Shown piece after piece: positions 1-9,600 of a stretch of 32,881 nt of DNA. How positions within the stretch are numbered: the stretch's first letter is position 1; every line of letters starts with the position of its first letter. Source of the DNA: UBA6136 sp964386975 (GTDB taxonomy: Bacteria > Pseudomonadota > Gammaproteobacteria > Methylococcales > Methylococcaceae); contig CAYLUS010000024.1 in NCBI GenBank assembly GCA_964386975.1, positions 1-32,881 of the forward strand. The letters are read 5' to 3'. The position numbers and the translations under genes are program-made. Under the pieces are notes generated by a model. It saw only the letters and a program-made list of their open reading frames with translations, searched no databases and was not told where the DNA came from.

Positions 1-162
1 GGACTTTTTGTGTGCGGGGAGATGCTGGACTGGGAGGCACCGACGGGGGGCTACCTCCTGACGGCTTGCCTTGCAACCGGTTATCGGGTCGGTGATGCAG
101 CAGCCAACTGGCTTGAGCGAACCTTTCCTGCACCCACAGCGTCAGCCCATGGCGGCACTTAA
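1..162 (+). CDS. C-terminal fragment of an NAD(P)/FAD-dependent flavoprotein (HI0933/YhiN-like)
   Basis: Frame 1 is open from the window edge to a TAA at 160-162 and gives 53 residues. The segment GEMLDWEAPTGGY, followed by LLTACLATG, is the typical C-terminal FAD-contact region of HI0933/YhiN/BaiN-type flavoproteins, in particular the PP_4765-like subgroup as I remember it. The N-terminal Rossmann domain lies outside the window, so the start and full length cannot be seen. The stop codon overlaps by four bases with the stop codon of the convergent efflux gene. The physiological substrate of these proteins is not generally known. Family assignment rests on this short but very characteristic motif. 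Confidence 0.75.
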   Translation, partial: GLFVCGEMLDWEAPTGGYLLTACLATGYRVGDAAANWLERTFPAPTASAHGGT

Positions 163-1130
163 TTGGAACGCGACTCATCCGCGGTGAGCGGGGACGGATG
201 CGTGCCGATCGATTCAGGGGCCCCATAAAGGGTCAACTCACACCTGACGGGTTCAAATTCGATTTGCAAGGTCGCATGCTGAATCCGAAACTCATGACGG
301 AGCAACTGCTGAACTTCTTCCCGCAAGCGCTCTGCCTGCCCTAGGGACATTTCTTCCACCACCAGATGGGCAGCCAGGAATCGTCTTTGCCGTGAGAGGC
401 TCCAGACGTGCAGGTGGTGAATACCCGAAATCCCTTGAGCCGCCGTCATTTTCTCGACCATCTGCTCCAGGTCAATATCTACCGGCGTTGCTTCCATCAA
501 GATGTCGAGCGACTCGCTGACGATGGCCCAGGCACTCCAGATAATCAAAGCAGAAATGAAAATCGCCGCTGCAGGATCCAGCCACGCCGCCCCTGTGTAA
601 CGGATTCCAATTCCGGCAGCCAGCGCACCGAAAGCCGCCAGCACATCACCGAGGAAGTGAAGAAAGGTGCTTCTCAGATTCAAGTCATGCTGACTGCCCT
701 GACTCAGCAGCCAGGCGCAAAGACCATTGACCATCAGTGCCGCCAGAGAGACCCAGATGATCGGATCGGCCTCTACCGTTCGTTGCCCGTCCAGTCGGTT
801 CACACTCTCATAGATGACACCGGCTGAGATAAACACCAAAACCAGCGAGTTGGCCAGCGCCACCAGAATGCCGGCCCGGTGATATCCAAAGGTTTTTCTG
901 GAGTGCGAGGGCTTGGCCGCCCAATAGACCGCCAACAAGGATAAAACCAGAGCAATTGCATCCGTCAGGTTGTGAACAGCATCAGTCAGTAGCGCCAGAC
1001 TGTTTGCCCTGAGCCCCATGAAAAGCTCCACACCGACAAAACCAAGCGTCAGAAAGAGTGAAACTGCCAACCTCAGTTTTCCGGTCGGATGTTCGTGGCT
1101 ATGGGAGTGGGCGCTATGATGATGACTCAT
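159..1130 (-). CDS. Cation diffusion facilitator, zinc-type (CzcD/ZitB-like)
   Basis: A 323-residue inner-membrane metal/proton antiporter that should export Zn2+ (possibly Co2+ or Cd2+) from the cytoplasm. The N-terminus is His-rich (residues 3-14, HHHSAHSHSHEH), as in CzcD and ZitB. About six membrane segments fill residues 20-210. The transport site is visible as H53/D57 in TM2 (DAVHNLTDA) and H158/D162 in TM5 (HFLGD). The His-Asp pairing is the zinc-selective form, in contrast to the Asp-Asp form of YiiP. The C-terminal cytoplasmic domain runs from about 210 to 323. The ATG lies divergent to the next gene's region and has only a weak upstream AGGA. No metal-responsive regulator is adjacent. 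The exact ion is inferred from the motif. Confidence 0.9.
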   Translation of the reverse strand: MSHHHSAHSHSHEHPTGKLRLAVSLFLTLGFVGVELFMGLRANSLALLTDAVHNLTDAIALVLSLLAVYWAAKPSHSRKTFGYHRAGILVALANSLVLVFISAGVIYESVNRLDGQRTVEADPIIWVSLAALMVNGLCAWLLSQGSQHDLNLRSTFLHFLGDVLAAFGALAAGIGIRYTGAAWLDPAAAIFISALIIWSAWAIVSESLDILMEATPVDIDLEQMVEKMTAAQGISGIHHLHVWSLSRQRRFLAAHLVVEEMSLGQAERLREEVQQLLRHEFRIQHATLQIEFEPVRCELTLYGAPESIGTHPSPLTADESRSN

Positions 1131-1224
1131 GGCACTGGACTTGTTCCTGAAAAAAGCGAGAAGTTCCCAGCGATTTTCATCGATTCATGCCATCATGGCG
1201 TTTCACTTTGAAAGCGCAGGTCCC

Positions 1225-2070
1225 ATGGAGAAACCGATCCAAACCAACGACGATGACGTCAGATATCGACACATCTGGCGAGCGTTTCTCTTATCCGTGT
1301 TCTTGACGGCTCAAGTTCACGCCGAGGCGGTTCTCGACTTTAAGATCACCCAAAAACAAGACGATAGCAAGCAGACGGTCTACCTTAAAAACGATCAGAT
1401 CTGGATAGAGGCGTTGGGGGGTGATGCCCAATTAGCGCTGCTTTATGATCACAAAAGCAACCAGATAGCACTCATCCATCATGCCCGAAAAAGCTATGCA
1501 TTGATCAGTCAGAAGGCCATTCGCCATCTTTCCGACCAGATCATGCTGGTCGCCCCCATGCTCAAAGGCTTTGGGACACAACTTAAAACCTTAGATGCCG
1601 CTCAACGGGCGAAGTGGGAAAAGATGCTGTCGGGCATCCCCATAGACGCCCTGATCAAGGCCCAGAGTCAGACCGAAAAGGGCCACATCCGACCCCATGG
1701 AAATGAGCAGCATGTTGCTGAAGTGCCCTGCAAACCCTACAGAGTCAGCTCTGCCGAGAAGGCGCTGGGGGAATTTTGCCTGGCGAGCCCGAAGGCGCTG
1801 GCATTACATCCTGAAGATACGCAAATACTCGGGGATTTTTCCAGCCTCATCCACCAACTGCTGCTGGAAGCAGCCACCCTTCTCGGACACACCGGATTCA
1901 TCATTCACCAGGAGGAACTCTCCCCTCTTGAGGGAATTCCTGTGTCTTGGACCGATGGCCGTCGGAGCACACTAACCGTCAGACTGGATGCCATTAATCG
2001 GAGCCCAGCCTCCGGTAGGCGCTTTGAAATCCCTGAAGGGTATACCCTCGAAAAATTCAAGCTCTGGTAG
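1225..2070 (+). CDS. Exported protein of unknown function
   Basis: I place the start at the ATG at 1225, giving 281 residues. It has AGG four bases upstream and yields a signal peptide (basic stretch, hydrophobic FLLSVFLTA, likely cleavage after VHA). The frame is open further upstream to 1129, but that would put about 32 poor residues before the signal. The mature protein begins with a beta-rich segment (DFKITQKQDDSKQTVYLKNDQIWIE is split here in description only: residues about 36-60) followed by DHKSNQIALI and KKSYALI-like text. This loosely resembles DUF4412-type periplasmic proteins that describe a 'bound ligand' barrel, but I am not certain. The protein is probably periplasmic. It lies 26 bp upstream of the permease gene and could be transcribed with it. 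Confidence 0.6.
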   Translation: MEKPIQTNDDDVRYRHIWRAFLLSVFLTAQVHAEAVLDFKITQKQDDSKQTVYLKNDQIWIEALGGDAQLALLYDHKSNQIALIHHARKSYALISQKAIRHLSDQIMLVAPMLKGFGTQLKTLDAAQRAKWEKMLSGIPIDALIKAQSQTEKGHIRPHGNEQHVAEVPCKPYRVSSAEKALGEFCLASPKALALHPEDTQILGDFSSLIHQLLLEAATLLGHTGFIIHQEELSPLEGIPVSWTDGRRSTLTVRLDAINRSPASGRRFEIPEGYTLEKFKLW

Positions 2071-2096
2071 CTTAAAGCGCTGGAAACCAAGCCCGC

Positions 2097-3491
2097 ATGC
2101 CCGAACACGACCATCTCCAACGCGCGCTGACCCCCTGGGCCTCCGCGGCCCTTCTGGCCGGAACCGTGATCGGAACCGGCATCTTTCTGGTGCCGGCCAC
2201 GATGGCCCGGGAAACGGGTTCGATCACGGGTGTCTTTCTCGTATGGATCATCGGCGGCCTGCTCTCCCTTTGTGGCGCTCTGACCTATGCCGAACTGGGC
2301 AGCGCCCTTCCGGAAGCCGGAGGCGAGTATGCGTTTCTGAGGCGCGCCTACGGCCCGGCGTTTGGCTTTCTGTTTGGCTGGCAACAAATCGTAATCGGGA
2401 AAACCGGTTCCATTGCCGCCATCGGGCTGGCTGCCAGCGCGTTCATGGGACTTTTTGTGGATGGTTTGCATCAGTCTCTGGTGGTGGGATCCCGAACGCT
2501 CCCCGTTAACGGCGCTCAGGCAATATCGATCGCGGGAATCCTGGCCCTGACCGGGATCAACCTCCTTGGCGTCAGTCGAAGCGGTACCCTGCAAGTGATC
2601 CTGACCTCCATCAAACTGCTGGCCATTCTGGGACTCTGTTTGCTGGCTTTTGCCTCAGACAAGGGAGACTGGGGGCATTTTTTGGCGGACATGAACACGA
2701 CCGAACCTCGAGAACTTCAGGGTCTGCTTGGCTACTCGGCAGCCCTCGCTGCCGCCCTCTGGGCGTTTGACGGCTGGAACAACCTGACGCTGGTCAGTGG
2801 TGAAATCGAAACACCCAATCAAACGATCCCCCGGGTCCTGACCTTGGGTGTGTTGGCCGTTGCAGGTATCTATGTCATCACCAATATCGCTTATTTTCTG
2901 ATCCTGCCCTTTTCAGCGGTCGGACAATCCAGTCGTGTCGCCCAAGATGTGGCTCATAGCTTGCTAGGAGAGCCTGGGGCAAAAGCCCTGACGATCGCCG
3001 CCCTGATCTCAACACTCGCCGCCCTGAATGGCTCCATTCTGTCCGGGGCCCGTATTTTCTACGCCATGGCTCGCGATGGCCTTTTTGTGCAGCGCTTGGC
3101 GCGAGTCAACCCGGTGACCGGAACACCCTCGCTAGCCCTGCTCTTTCAAGCAAGCCTTGCCTCCGCGCTGATCCTGATACTGGGTCAGCATCCCTCCGCC
3201 TTCGAGCGGGTTCTTGACTATGCGCTGTTTGGCACCTGGGCTTTCTACGGACTGACAGCGCTTGCCGTCATCGTCCTGAGGATCCGGGAACCCAACCTCC
3301 AAAGACCCTATCGCACGCTCGGTTATCCGGTAATTCCACTGATCTTCAGCGCCGTGGCCATAAGCTTTTGCTTCAGCATCGGCCTGAGACGCCCGGATGA
3401 AACTCAGATGGGCCTGTTGCTGCTGCTCGGTGGCGTTCCCGTCTATCTCTTAATGCGATTTCGAAATCGCAAAGTCGCCCTGAGGTCCTGA
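2097..3491 (+). CDS. APC-family amino acid permease
   Basis: A 464-residue polytopic inner-membrane protein with about 12 hydrophobic segments. The unwound TM1 motif of APC transporters is present (GTVIGTGIF, residues 22-30), and ALTYAELGSALPEAGGEY in the TM2-TM3 region is typical of the LAT/AdiC-like branch. The segment ALWAFDGWNN (about residue 220) is the conserved TM6 half-helix that contacts substrate. It should import or exchange an amino acid by proton or antiport coupling. The substrate cannot be read from sequence. GGAAA about ten bases before the ATG may serve as ribosome site. No biosynthetic or degradative gene for one amino acid is adjacent, so context does not help. Confidence 0.88.
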   Translation: MPEHDHLQRALTPWASAALLAGTVIGTGIFLVPATMARETGSITGVFLVWIIGGLLSLCGALTYAELGSALPEAGGEYAFLRRAYGPAFGFLFGWQQIVIGKTGSIAAIGLAASAFMGLFVDGLHQSLVVGSRTLPVNGAQAISIAGILALTGINLLGVSRSGTLQVILTSIKLLAILGLCLLAFASDKGDWGHFLADMNTTEPRELQGLLGYSAALAAALWAFDGWNNLTLVSGEIETPNQTIPRVLTLGVLAVAGIYVITNIAYFLILPFSAVGQSSRVAQDVAHSLLGEPGAKALTIAALISTLAALNGSILSGARIFYAMARDGLFVQRLARVNPVTGTPSLALLFQASLASALILILGQHPSAFERVLDYALFGTWAFYGLTALAVIVLRIREPNLQRPYRTLGYPVIPLIFSAVAISFCFSIGLRRPDETQMGLLLLLGGVPVYLLMRFRNRKVALRS

Positions 3492-3620
3492 TCCGAGTCC
3501 GTCGATAACCTGGCTTGGGAACTATCGAATCCAGCAGAGGTCTTTTGCCCTAGGGTGCGACTTTCTTCCAAAGGCGTGGCCCCTCTCGCTCCTATAACAA
3601 CATCAATGTGAGGTGACATC

Positions 3621-3914
3621 ATGTTTGGAGGACTGATCGCGATCCTGATCGCTCTGGGGTTTTACAAAAGCGCTGAATCAAAACATCTGCCGGGCTTCCA
3701 GTGGGCCTTTGCCGGGGTCGTTTCGTTTTATCTTCCCAATTTTGTCTGGAGTTTGGCAGTTGCCAAACCCATGATGACGCAGTTACATGCCCAAAATGCG
3801 ACCGGGACGGCTTCGCTCGTCGGCTTTTCCTCGGTCTTTATTGGTGCCTTGGTTGCCGGGCTTGTTTATCTTTTGATCCTGCGCCGCACCCACCCGCAAA
3901 ATCCCGGATACTAA
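3621..3914 (+). CDS. Small inner-membrane protein, unknown
   Basis: A 97-residue protein with three predicted membrane helices (about residues 1-15, 28-48 and 64-86) and a basic C-terminus (RRTHPQNPGY). A strong ribosome site, GAGGTGA, lies six bases before the ATG, and a clear terminator follows the stop, so it looks like a real gene. The preceding 129 bases carry a TATAAC (3595-3600 region) that could be a -10 box, but no convincing -35. I do not recognise the family. It has no conserved Cys or His, so metal or redox chemistry is unlikely. It is convergent with the peroxiredoxin gene. Confidence 0.7.
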   Translation: MFGGLIAILIALGFYKSAESKHLPGFQWAFAGVVSFYLPNFVWSLAVAKPMMTQLHAQNATGTASLVGFSSVFIGALVAGLVYLLILRRTHPQNPGY

Positions 3915-3932
3915 GCGAACTGGTCATATAAG

Positions 3933-3968
3933 AAAGGGGCTGAAACCTTGCAGTCCCAGCCCCTTTTT
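3933..3968. terminator. Intrinsic terminator between convergent genes
   Basis: GGGGCTG (3936-3942) pairs perfectly with CAGCCCC (3957-3963) around a 14-base loop. AAA before and TTTTT after extend the stem and give the plus-strand U-tract. In the minus direction the stem is followed by TTTCTT, so it may also stop the peroxiredoxin transcript. Confidence 0.85.
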
Positions 3969-4006
3969 ACCGTCAGCCGCAACGTACGACTGAAGTCCGC
4001 TCTCAA

Positions 4007-4612
4007 TTAGAGCTTGGACGCATTTTCTTTGAGGTATGCAGCCACTCCATCGGCGTCTGCCTTCATCCCCTTGCTGCCTTTGTTCCAGCCAGCCGGGCAT
4101 ACTTCACCGTGCTGCTCAAAGAACTGAAGCGCATCGACCATCCGGATCAGCTCATCCATGTTACGCCCAAGGGGCAGGTCGTTGACAACCTGATGACGAA
4201 TCGTGCCCTCCTTATCGATCAGGAATGTACCCCGATAGGCAATCGCCGCACCCTCGACTTCCACATCGTATGCCTTGGTGATGGCATGGCTGACGTCGGC
4301 AATCATGGTATAGCGGACCGGACCAATACCACCCTTATCGACCGGCGTGTTGCGCCACGCTGCATGGGTAAACTGGGAATCAACTGAAACCGCCAAAACC
4401 TCAACGCCGCGGCTTTTCAATTCATCCAGACGATGATCAAGGGCAACCAACTCAGTGGGACACACGAACGTGAAATCTAGCGGGTAGAAAATGACCGCAA
4501 CATATTTCCCCTTTGTTTTTTCGGAGAATGCGTAGTCATCAACGATGCTGCCACAACCCAGCACCGCAGCTGCCTTGAAATCAGGGGCTTTTTTACCAAC
4601 AAGTACGCTCAT
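4007..4612 (-). CDS. Typical 2-Cys peroxiredoxin (Prx1/AhpC family)
   Basis: A 201-residue cytoplasmic peroxidase that reduces H2O2 and alkyl hydroperoxides. The start is set at the ATG ending at 4612 because AAGGAGA lies seven bases upstream. The frame is open 15 codons further but without a ribosome site. The peroxidatic cysteine is C51 in FTFVCPTE and the resolving cysteine is C172 in EVCPAGW, giving the inter-subunit disulfide of this class. GGIG-PVRY and a C-terminal AAYLKENASKL tail resemble the 'sensitive', over-oxidisable type, with Y-L in place of the canonical Y-F. No ahpF or other dedicated reductase is adjacent, so thioredoxin is the likely donor. No clear OxyR site was seen. Confidence 0.93.
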   Translation of the reverse strand: MSVLVGKKAPDFKAAAVLGCGSIVDDYAFSEKTKGKYVAVIFYPLDFTFVCPTELVALDHRLDELKSRGVEVLAVSVDSQFTHAAWRNTPVDKGGIGPVRYTMIADVSHAITKAYDVEVEGAAIAYRGTFLIDKEGTIRHQVVNDLPLGRNMDELIRMVDALQFFEQHGEVCPAGWNKGSKGMKADADGVAAYLKENASKL

Positions 4613-4760
4613 TCCAGTTCTCCTTAATAAATTTGCTAAAAGTTTACCGTCAGACAAGGGAGCAATTCCCAGTCGACCGTCGAAAGCATCATCTCCAAAC
4701 CGATGGTGCGGATTCTACCGTACCTTAGAAACCGACAGGGCCGCCGAAGTTCAAAGTGCC

Positions 4761-5858
4761 TCAGGGGACCGTCCGTCGATTACGAACGCATTGCGCCAGT
4801 TGCTCGACCAGCAATCGACTATCGTCCCAACCCAAGCAGGCATCGGTGATGCTTTGCCCGTAGGCCAGTGTTTTCCCCGGCTCCAGCTTCTGGCTTCCGG
4901 GATGAATGTGACTTTCGACCATCACACCGAATAAACGTCGGTCACCTTGGGCGATCTGCTCACCCACTTCCTCACCCACCTGCATCTGGCGGTGGTACTG
5001 TTTGAGGCTGTTGGCATGGCTGAAATCGACCATGATGTTTTGGGGGAGCCCTGCTTTATCGAGGGCCTCAGCCACTTTCTGAACGCTGATGGCATCGTAG
5101 TTTGGTCGATCGTTGCCCCCACGGAGGATGACATGACAATCGGGATTTCCAGTCGTTGTAAAAATGGCTGAGTGGCCAGCCTTGGTCAGAGAGAGGAAAT
5201 GATGCGGCCGACCGGCCGCATGAATGGCATCAATCGCGACCTGAACACCGCCGTCAGTCGCGTTTTTGAATCCCACCGGACAGGAAATGCCCGAAGCCAG
5301 TTCCCGGTGAACCTGGCTTTCCGTCGTCCTTGCCCCAATGGCACCCCAGGCAATCAGGTCTGAAACATACTGGGGAGAAATGACATCCAGATACTCGGTC
5401 GCTGCCGGCATACCCAGCGCATTCAATTCCAGAAGGAGCTTCCGCGCCGTCCTGAGACCCTTGTTGATGTTGAAGCTCTCATCGAGATCCGGATCGTTGA
5501 TCAGACCTTTCCAACCCACCGTCGTCCGCGGCTTCTCAAAATAGACCCGCATGATGATGACCAGGTCCTTATCAAAAGCCTGTTTGAGGGCAAGCAGGCG
5601 ACGGCCATAGTCGATAGCAGCATCCGGATCGTGGATTGAGCAGGGACCAATGATCAGCAACAGTCGGTCGTCGTGGCCCGCCAAAATCTCGTGGACCTCC
5701 CGGCGGGCCTGAATGACCGTCTCCGCCGCCTTAGCCGAAATCGGGAACTCCTCGAGGACCTTCGAGGGAGAAATGACCTCTCGAATACCGACGATTCTCA
5801 GGTCATCGGTGTTGTAGGCATTGTGGGCAACCGGAATGTTGCGCTCGGTCTGATTCAT
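4761..5858 (-). CDS. aroG: 3-deoxy-7-phosphoheptulonate (DAHP) synthase, class I
   Basis: A 365-residue enzyme that condenses phosphoenolpyruvate and erythrose 4-phosphate, the first step of the shikimate pathway. It is collinear with E. coli AroF/AroG/AroH over its whole length. Visible are the metal-binding cysteine C73 in GPCSIHD, the KPRTTVGWKG phosphate loop, GARTTESQVHRE, PVGFKN and the metal ligands in MVDFSHAN and MVESH. The N-terminal extension that forms the aromatic amino acid allosteric site in this class is present. Which amino acid inhibits it cannot be told, so the symbol marks the family and not the isozyme. The ATG has only a weak GGAA upstream. aroQ, a later step of the same pathway, is at 16.8 kb in a separate operon. 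Confidence 0.93.
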   Translation of the reverse strand: MNQTERNIPVAHNAYNTDDLRIVGIREVISPSKVLEEFPISAKAAETVIQARREVHEILAGHDDRLLLIIGPCSIHDPDAAIDYGRRLLALKQAFDKDLVIIMRVYFEKPRTTVGWKGLINDPDLDESFNINKGLRTARKLLLELNALGMPAATEYLDVISPQYVSDLIAWGAIGARTTESQVHRELASGISCPVGFKNATDGGVQVAIDAIHAAGRPHHFLSLTKAGHSAIFTTTGNPDCHVILRGGNDRPNYDAISVQKVAEALDKAGLPQNIMVDFSHANSLKQYHRQMQVGEEVGEQIAQGDRRLFGVMVESHIHPGSQKLEPGKTLAYGQSITDACLGWDDSRLLVEQLAQCVRNRRTVP

Positions 5859-5905
5859 GGGATTTCCAGCAAATATAGGGGGTGCCCGGAGGACAGCATG
5901 GCTTC

Positions 5906-5976
5906 ATTTTAGCGCCAAGGGCCCTTCAGAGGCTACTGAAGGCACACACCGTGTCGCAAAAGTGCAAGCCGGTGTG
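5906..5976 (-). promoter_or_regulatory. Possible aroG promoter with two inverted repeats
   Basis: Read on the minus strand, TAAAAT (5911-5906) would be a -10 box 48 bases before the aroG ATG. A perfect 7-bp inverted repeat CCTTCAG/CTGAAGG (5923-5942) covers the place where the -35 should be, and no good -35 hexamer is visible. A second inverted repeat, CACACCG/CGGTGTG (5945-5976), lies just upstream. The placement over the -35 is operator-like, but I recognise no known regulator site. Confidence 0.3.
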
Positions 5977-6040
5977 ATGGCGATCAGCCCCCTGGGCCAG
6001 GGATTGGGTCGATCGGCCGCTTCACCGAAAGCCTGTTGCG

Positions 6041-6646
6041 CTACCAGAGTCCAAGCCGGGTGTTTGGCACTGACCACGTCATCTTGGCCTTGGTCGGAAT
6101 CCCGCCTTGTACGTGGACCGCGCGAATCACCGAACCCTCAAAGTCGTGGTAGCGCTTGCCATAGAAATAACTGTGCTCATCGAAAACATGGCGTTGCCAG
6201 ACCAGTTTGGCAACTACAAAAAAGTCACCATCGGCCACATTCTCAAAACTAAACTGACCCTCCGGGTCGCAGGCAACCGTCCGTGCATGGGCCAGAAAGG
6301 CCGAATCAACCGGAAATTGATGTGGCTCCTCGTTTGCCGGGCGGTAGAAAAAATCGGGGGGCTGCGCCTTCCCATTCTCGACATCCTGGTAGACCGCCTT
6401 CGCCCATTGTCTCGCGTAGGCCGTTGCCGGATAGAGGGTGGCACTCTCTCCCGCGCAACTTAAAAGTCCGCCGGTCGAGAGCCACAGATAGGCTGCTCCA
6501 TGGATGCTGTTCGCACCTGGGCTCAACCCTTTTTTCGCCTGAGCAGCATCAAAGGGGGCAATTGCCTGCGGCTTTACGCCCGAGGCGCAGCCGGCCAACA
6601 CCCCGATCACCAGCACCCATAGGCAATGAATCCCGGGAGACCTCAT
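6041..6646 (-). CDS. Lipoprotein of unknown function, coupled to purL
   Basis: The ATG ending at 6646 gives 201 residues with a lipoprotein signal: MRSPG, a hydrophobic run, then the lipobox VLAGC at about residue 19. The frame is open 25 codons upstream into purL, but those residues do not form part of the signal. The start lies only four bases after the purL stop, so it is probably translationally coupled to it. The mature part has no recognised domain. Residues about 50-200 include GAAYLWLSTGG and a FSFENVADGDFFVVAKLVWQ-type stretch that reads like a small beta-sandwich, similar in feel to carboxypeptidase-regulatory-like folds. That fold idea is inference only. It is anchored in a membrane, so a purine role is unlikely. 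Confidence 0.7.
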   Translation of the reverse strand: MRSPGIHCLWVLVIGVLAGCASGVKPQAIAPFDAAQAKKGLSPGANSIHGAAYLWLSTGGLLSCAGESATLYPATAYARQWAKAVYQDVENGKAQPPDFFYRPANEEPHQFPVDSAFLAHARTVACDPEGQFSFENVADGDFFVVAKLVWQRHVFDEHSYFYGKRYHDFEGSVIRAVHVQGGIPTKAKMTWSVPNTRLGLW

Positions 6647-6650
6647 GGCA

Positions 6651-9600
6651 TCAACCGACCCACCAGCGGGCGTTTCTGAACATGCGCATCCAGGGACCAT
6701 AATCACCCCAGGCGGGATCACGCCAGGAGTTCTGAACGGTCCTGAAACACCGCTCAGGATGCGGCATCATAATGGTGAACCTGCCGTCCTCATTCGTGAG
6801 TCCCGTCAATCCCTGGGGTGAGCCATTCGGATTGAAAGGAAAGGTCTCGCTAATCGTGCCGTAGTGATCCACATAGCGCAGCGCCGGATGCCCGCCCTGT
6901 ATTTGGGGATCTGTGTAGGCGGCACGACCCTCGCCATGTGCCACCACCACAGGCATTCTTGAGCCGGCCATGCCTTGGAAAAAGATCGAAGGAGAAGCTT
7001 CGACTTGAACCATCACCACACGCGCCTCAAACTGCTCCGACCGATTCCGGAGAAAACTCGGCCAGCCCTTGGCACCTGGAATCAGATCCCTCAAATGGGA
7101 CATCATCTGACAGCCGTTGCAAACGCCAAGGCCAAAGCTATCTGGCCGCTCGAAGAAACGGCTAAACGACTCCCTCAAGGATTCGTTCAGAAGAATTGAC
7201 TTGGCCCATCCGCCACCCGCCCCCAATACATCGCCGAATGAAAACCCACCACAGGCAACCAGGCCTGCGAATTCATCCAAGCGCTGTCGGCGCTCGGCCA
7301 AATCGCTCATGTGAACATCAACGGCCTCAAACCCGGCCCGATCAAACGCCGCGGCCATTTCGACATGACCATTAACTCCTTGCTCGCGGAGGATCGCCAC
7401 CCGGGGTTTTGCCCGATGAACGAAGGGGGCCGCTGGATTTTCGGCCGGATCGAATGTGAGCTTGGCATGAAGACCCGGGTCATGGTCATCAGCGATACGC
7501 GCAAACTCAAGACGCGCACACTCTGGATGATCCCTTAAGGCCTGCATGCGATAACTGGTTTCCGACCAGATCGACTGAAGTGCGCCGCGCGTTGCAGAGT
7601 AAACCGGACGCCCGGCTCGCTCAATCCGGATCGAACCATCGAATGTCGGCTCACCAACGACATGGCTGACCTTGTCGAGACCTGCGCGGGCGAGAATTCC
7701 AAGTACTTCAACCAGATCGGAGGTGCGGACCTGCACGAGCGCACCCAGTTCCTCCGAGAACAAGGCGGCCATATCGTCTTGACCTAAATCGTCCAACTGA
7801 AGCCGAAGCCCTGAGCGGGCGGCGAAAGCCATCTCCACGGCCGTCGCGAAAAGTCCCCCATCGGAGCGATCATGGTAGGCCAGAAGCAGCCGCCGCTCGT
7901 TCAGCGATTGGATGGTCTCAAAAAATGACTTAAGGAGACCCGCATCATCCAGATCGGGTGCACTGTCACCCAACTGGCCGGTGACCTGCGCCAAGGCAGA
8001 TCCGCCCAAACGGTTTTGCCCGGCCCCGAGGTCGATCAGGATCAGAGCCGTATCACCCAAGTCCAAACGCAATTGTGGCGTCAGCGTTCCGCTGATATCC
8101 GCTACCGGGGCAAAAGCAGTGATGATCAGCGATAGCGGGGAACGCATGACTTTTTCAACCCCGCCATCCTGCCAAACCGTTTTCATCGACAAAGAATCCT
8201 TACCCACCGGGATCGCGATGCCCAGATCTGGGCAAAGACGCATGCCAACGGCTTCAACCGCTTCAAACAGCGCCGCATCTTCCTCCGACGTTCCGGTTGC
8301 AGCCATCCAGTTGGCTGAAAGCTTGATGTTCGATACATCATCGATGCGTGCAGCTGCGATGTTGGTCAAGGCCTCACCAACCGCCATGCGGGTCGAGGCG
8401 GCCGCATTGATCAGGGCGATAGGTGCACGCTCCCCCATTGCCATCGCCTCTCCCGTGATGGCATGAAAACCGGTTGCAGTGACGCCAACATCCGATACCG
8501 GAACCTGCCACGGGCCGATCATCTGATCACGCGCGACCAGGCCACCTACGGAGCGATCACCGATATGTATCAAAAAACTCTTGTCTGCCACAGAGGGGCA
8601 ACGCAGAACCCGTCGGACGGCCTCTTCGAGGTCGACACCCGTAAACTGCAGAGCAGGATGCCGGGGTTTTGCCGTATTTCCGCTGCGCTCCATCCGGGGA
8701 GGTTTTCCGAACAGGAGTCCCATCGGAATATTCACAGGATCCTCGCCTAGCAGCGGATCCCTGAGGATCAGCGTCTCATCCAAGGTCGCGTGACCAATCA
8801 CGGCGTACGGGCAACGCTCACGCTGGCAGAACGCCTCAAACCGCGGAAGCCCCTCGGGTTTGATGGCAAGCACGTAACGCTCCTGGGACTCGTTGCACCA
8901 GATTTGCATCGGGGCCATACCCGGCTCGTCACTCAGAATGCGCCTCAGATCGAATGACCCACCCCGGTCGGCATCATGAATGATTTCAGGAACCGCATTC
9001 GACAGCCCGCCGGCGCCAACATCGTGAATGGACAGAATCGGTGTCAGTTCCCCCATGGCATTGCAATGGTTGATCACCTCCTGGCAGCGACGCTGCATTT
9101 CAGGATTTTCTCGCTGCACTGAGGCGAAATCGAGATCCTCTGAACTCTCGCCCGAGGCCACGGAGGAAGCCGCTCCCCCGCCTAGACCAATCAACATGGC
9201 CGGACCACCGAGAACCACGATCAGGGTCCCCTCCGGCAAGGGATTCTTGCCCAGTTGCGAGGGACGGATGTTACCCATGCCACCTGCGAGCATGATGGGC
9301 TTGTGGTAACCACGGAGGGCTCTGGAATCGCCCATCTCCGGTTGTTCAAAGGTCCGAAAATAGCCGCAGATATTGGGCCGTCCGAACTCATTATTGAAAG
9401 CAGCACCACCCAAGGGACCCGCGGTCATGATCTCGAGCGCCGATGCGATGCGTTGGGGTCGACCGTGATTGACCTCCCACGGCTGCTCAAATTCCGGGAT
9501 TCGAAGGTTGGAAACAGAAAAACCCGTCAGCCCGGCTTTGGTCTGGGAACCACGACCCGTCGCCGCCTCATCGCGGATTTCGCCTCCCGATCCTGTCGCC

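Noticed and set aside
1129..1224. Upstream in-frame ATG start for the exported protein (1129)
   Set aside because: It would overlap the divergent efflux gene start and place 32 residues before an otherwise normal signal peptide; the ATG at 1225 fits better.
1905..2594. Open frame of 229 codons on the minus strand
   Set aside because: It is antisense to the exported protein and the permease, which have proper signals, and its residues read as reversed codon bias (Gly/Arg/Gln-rich).
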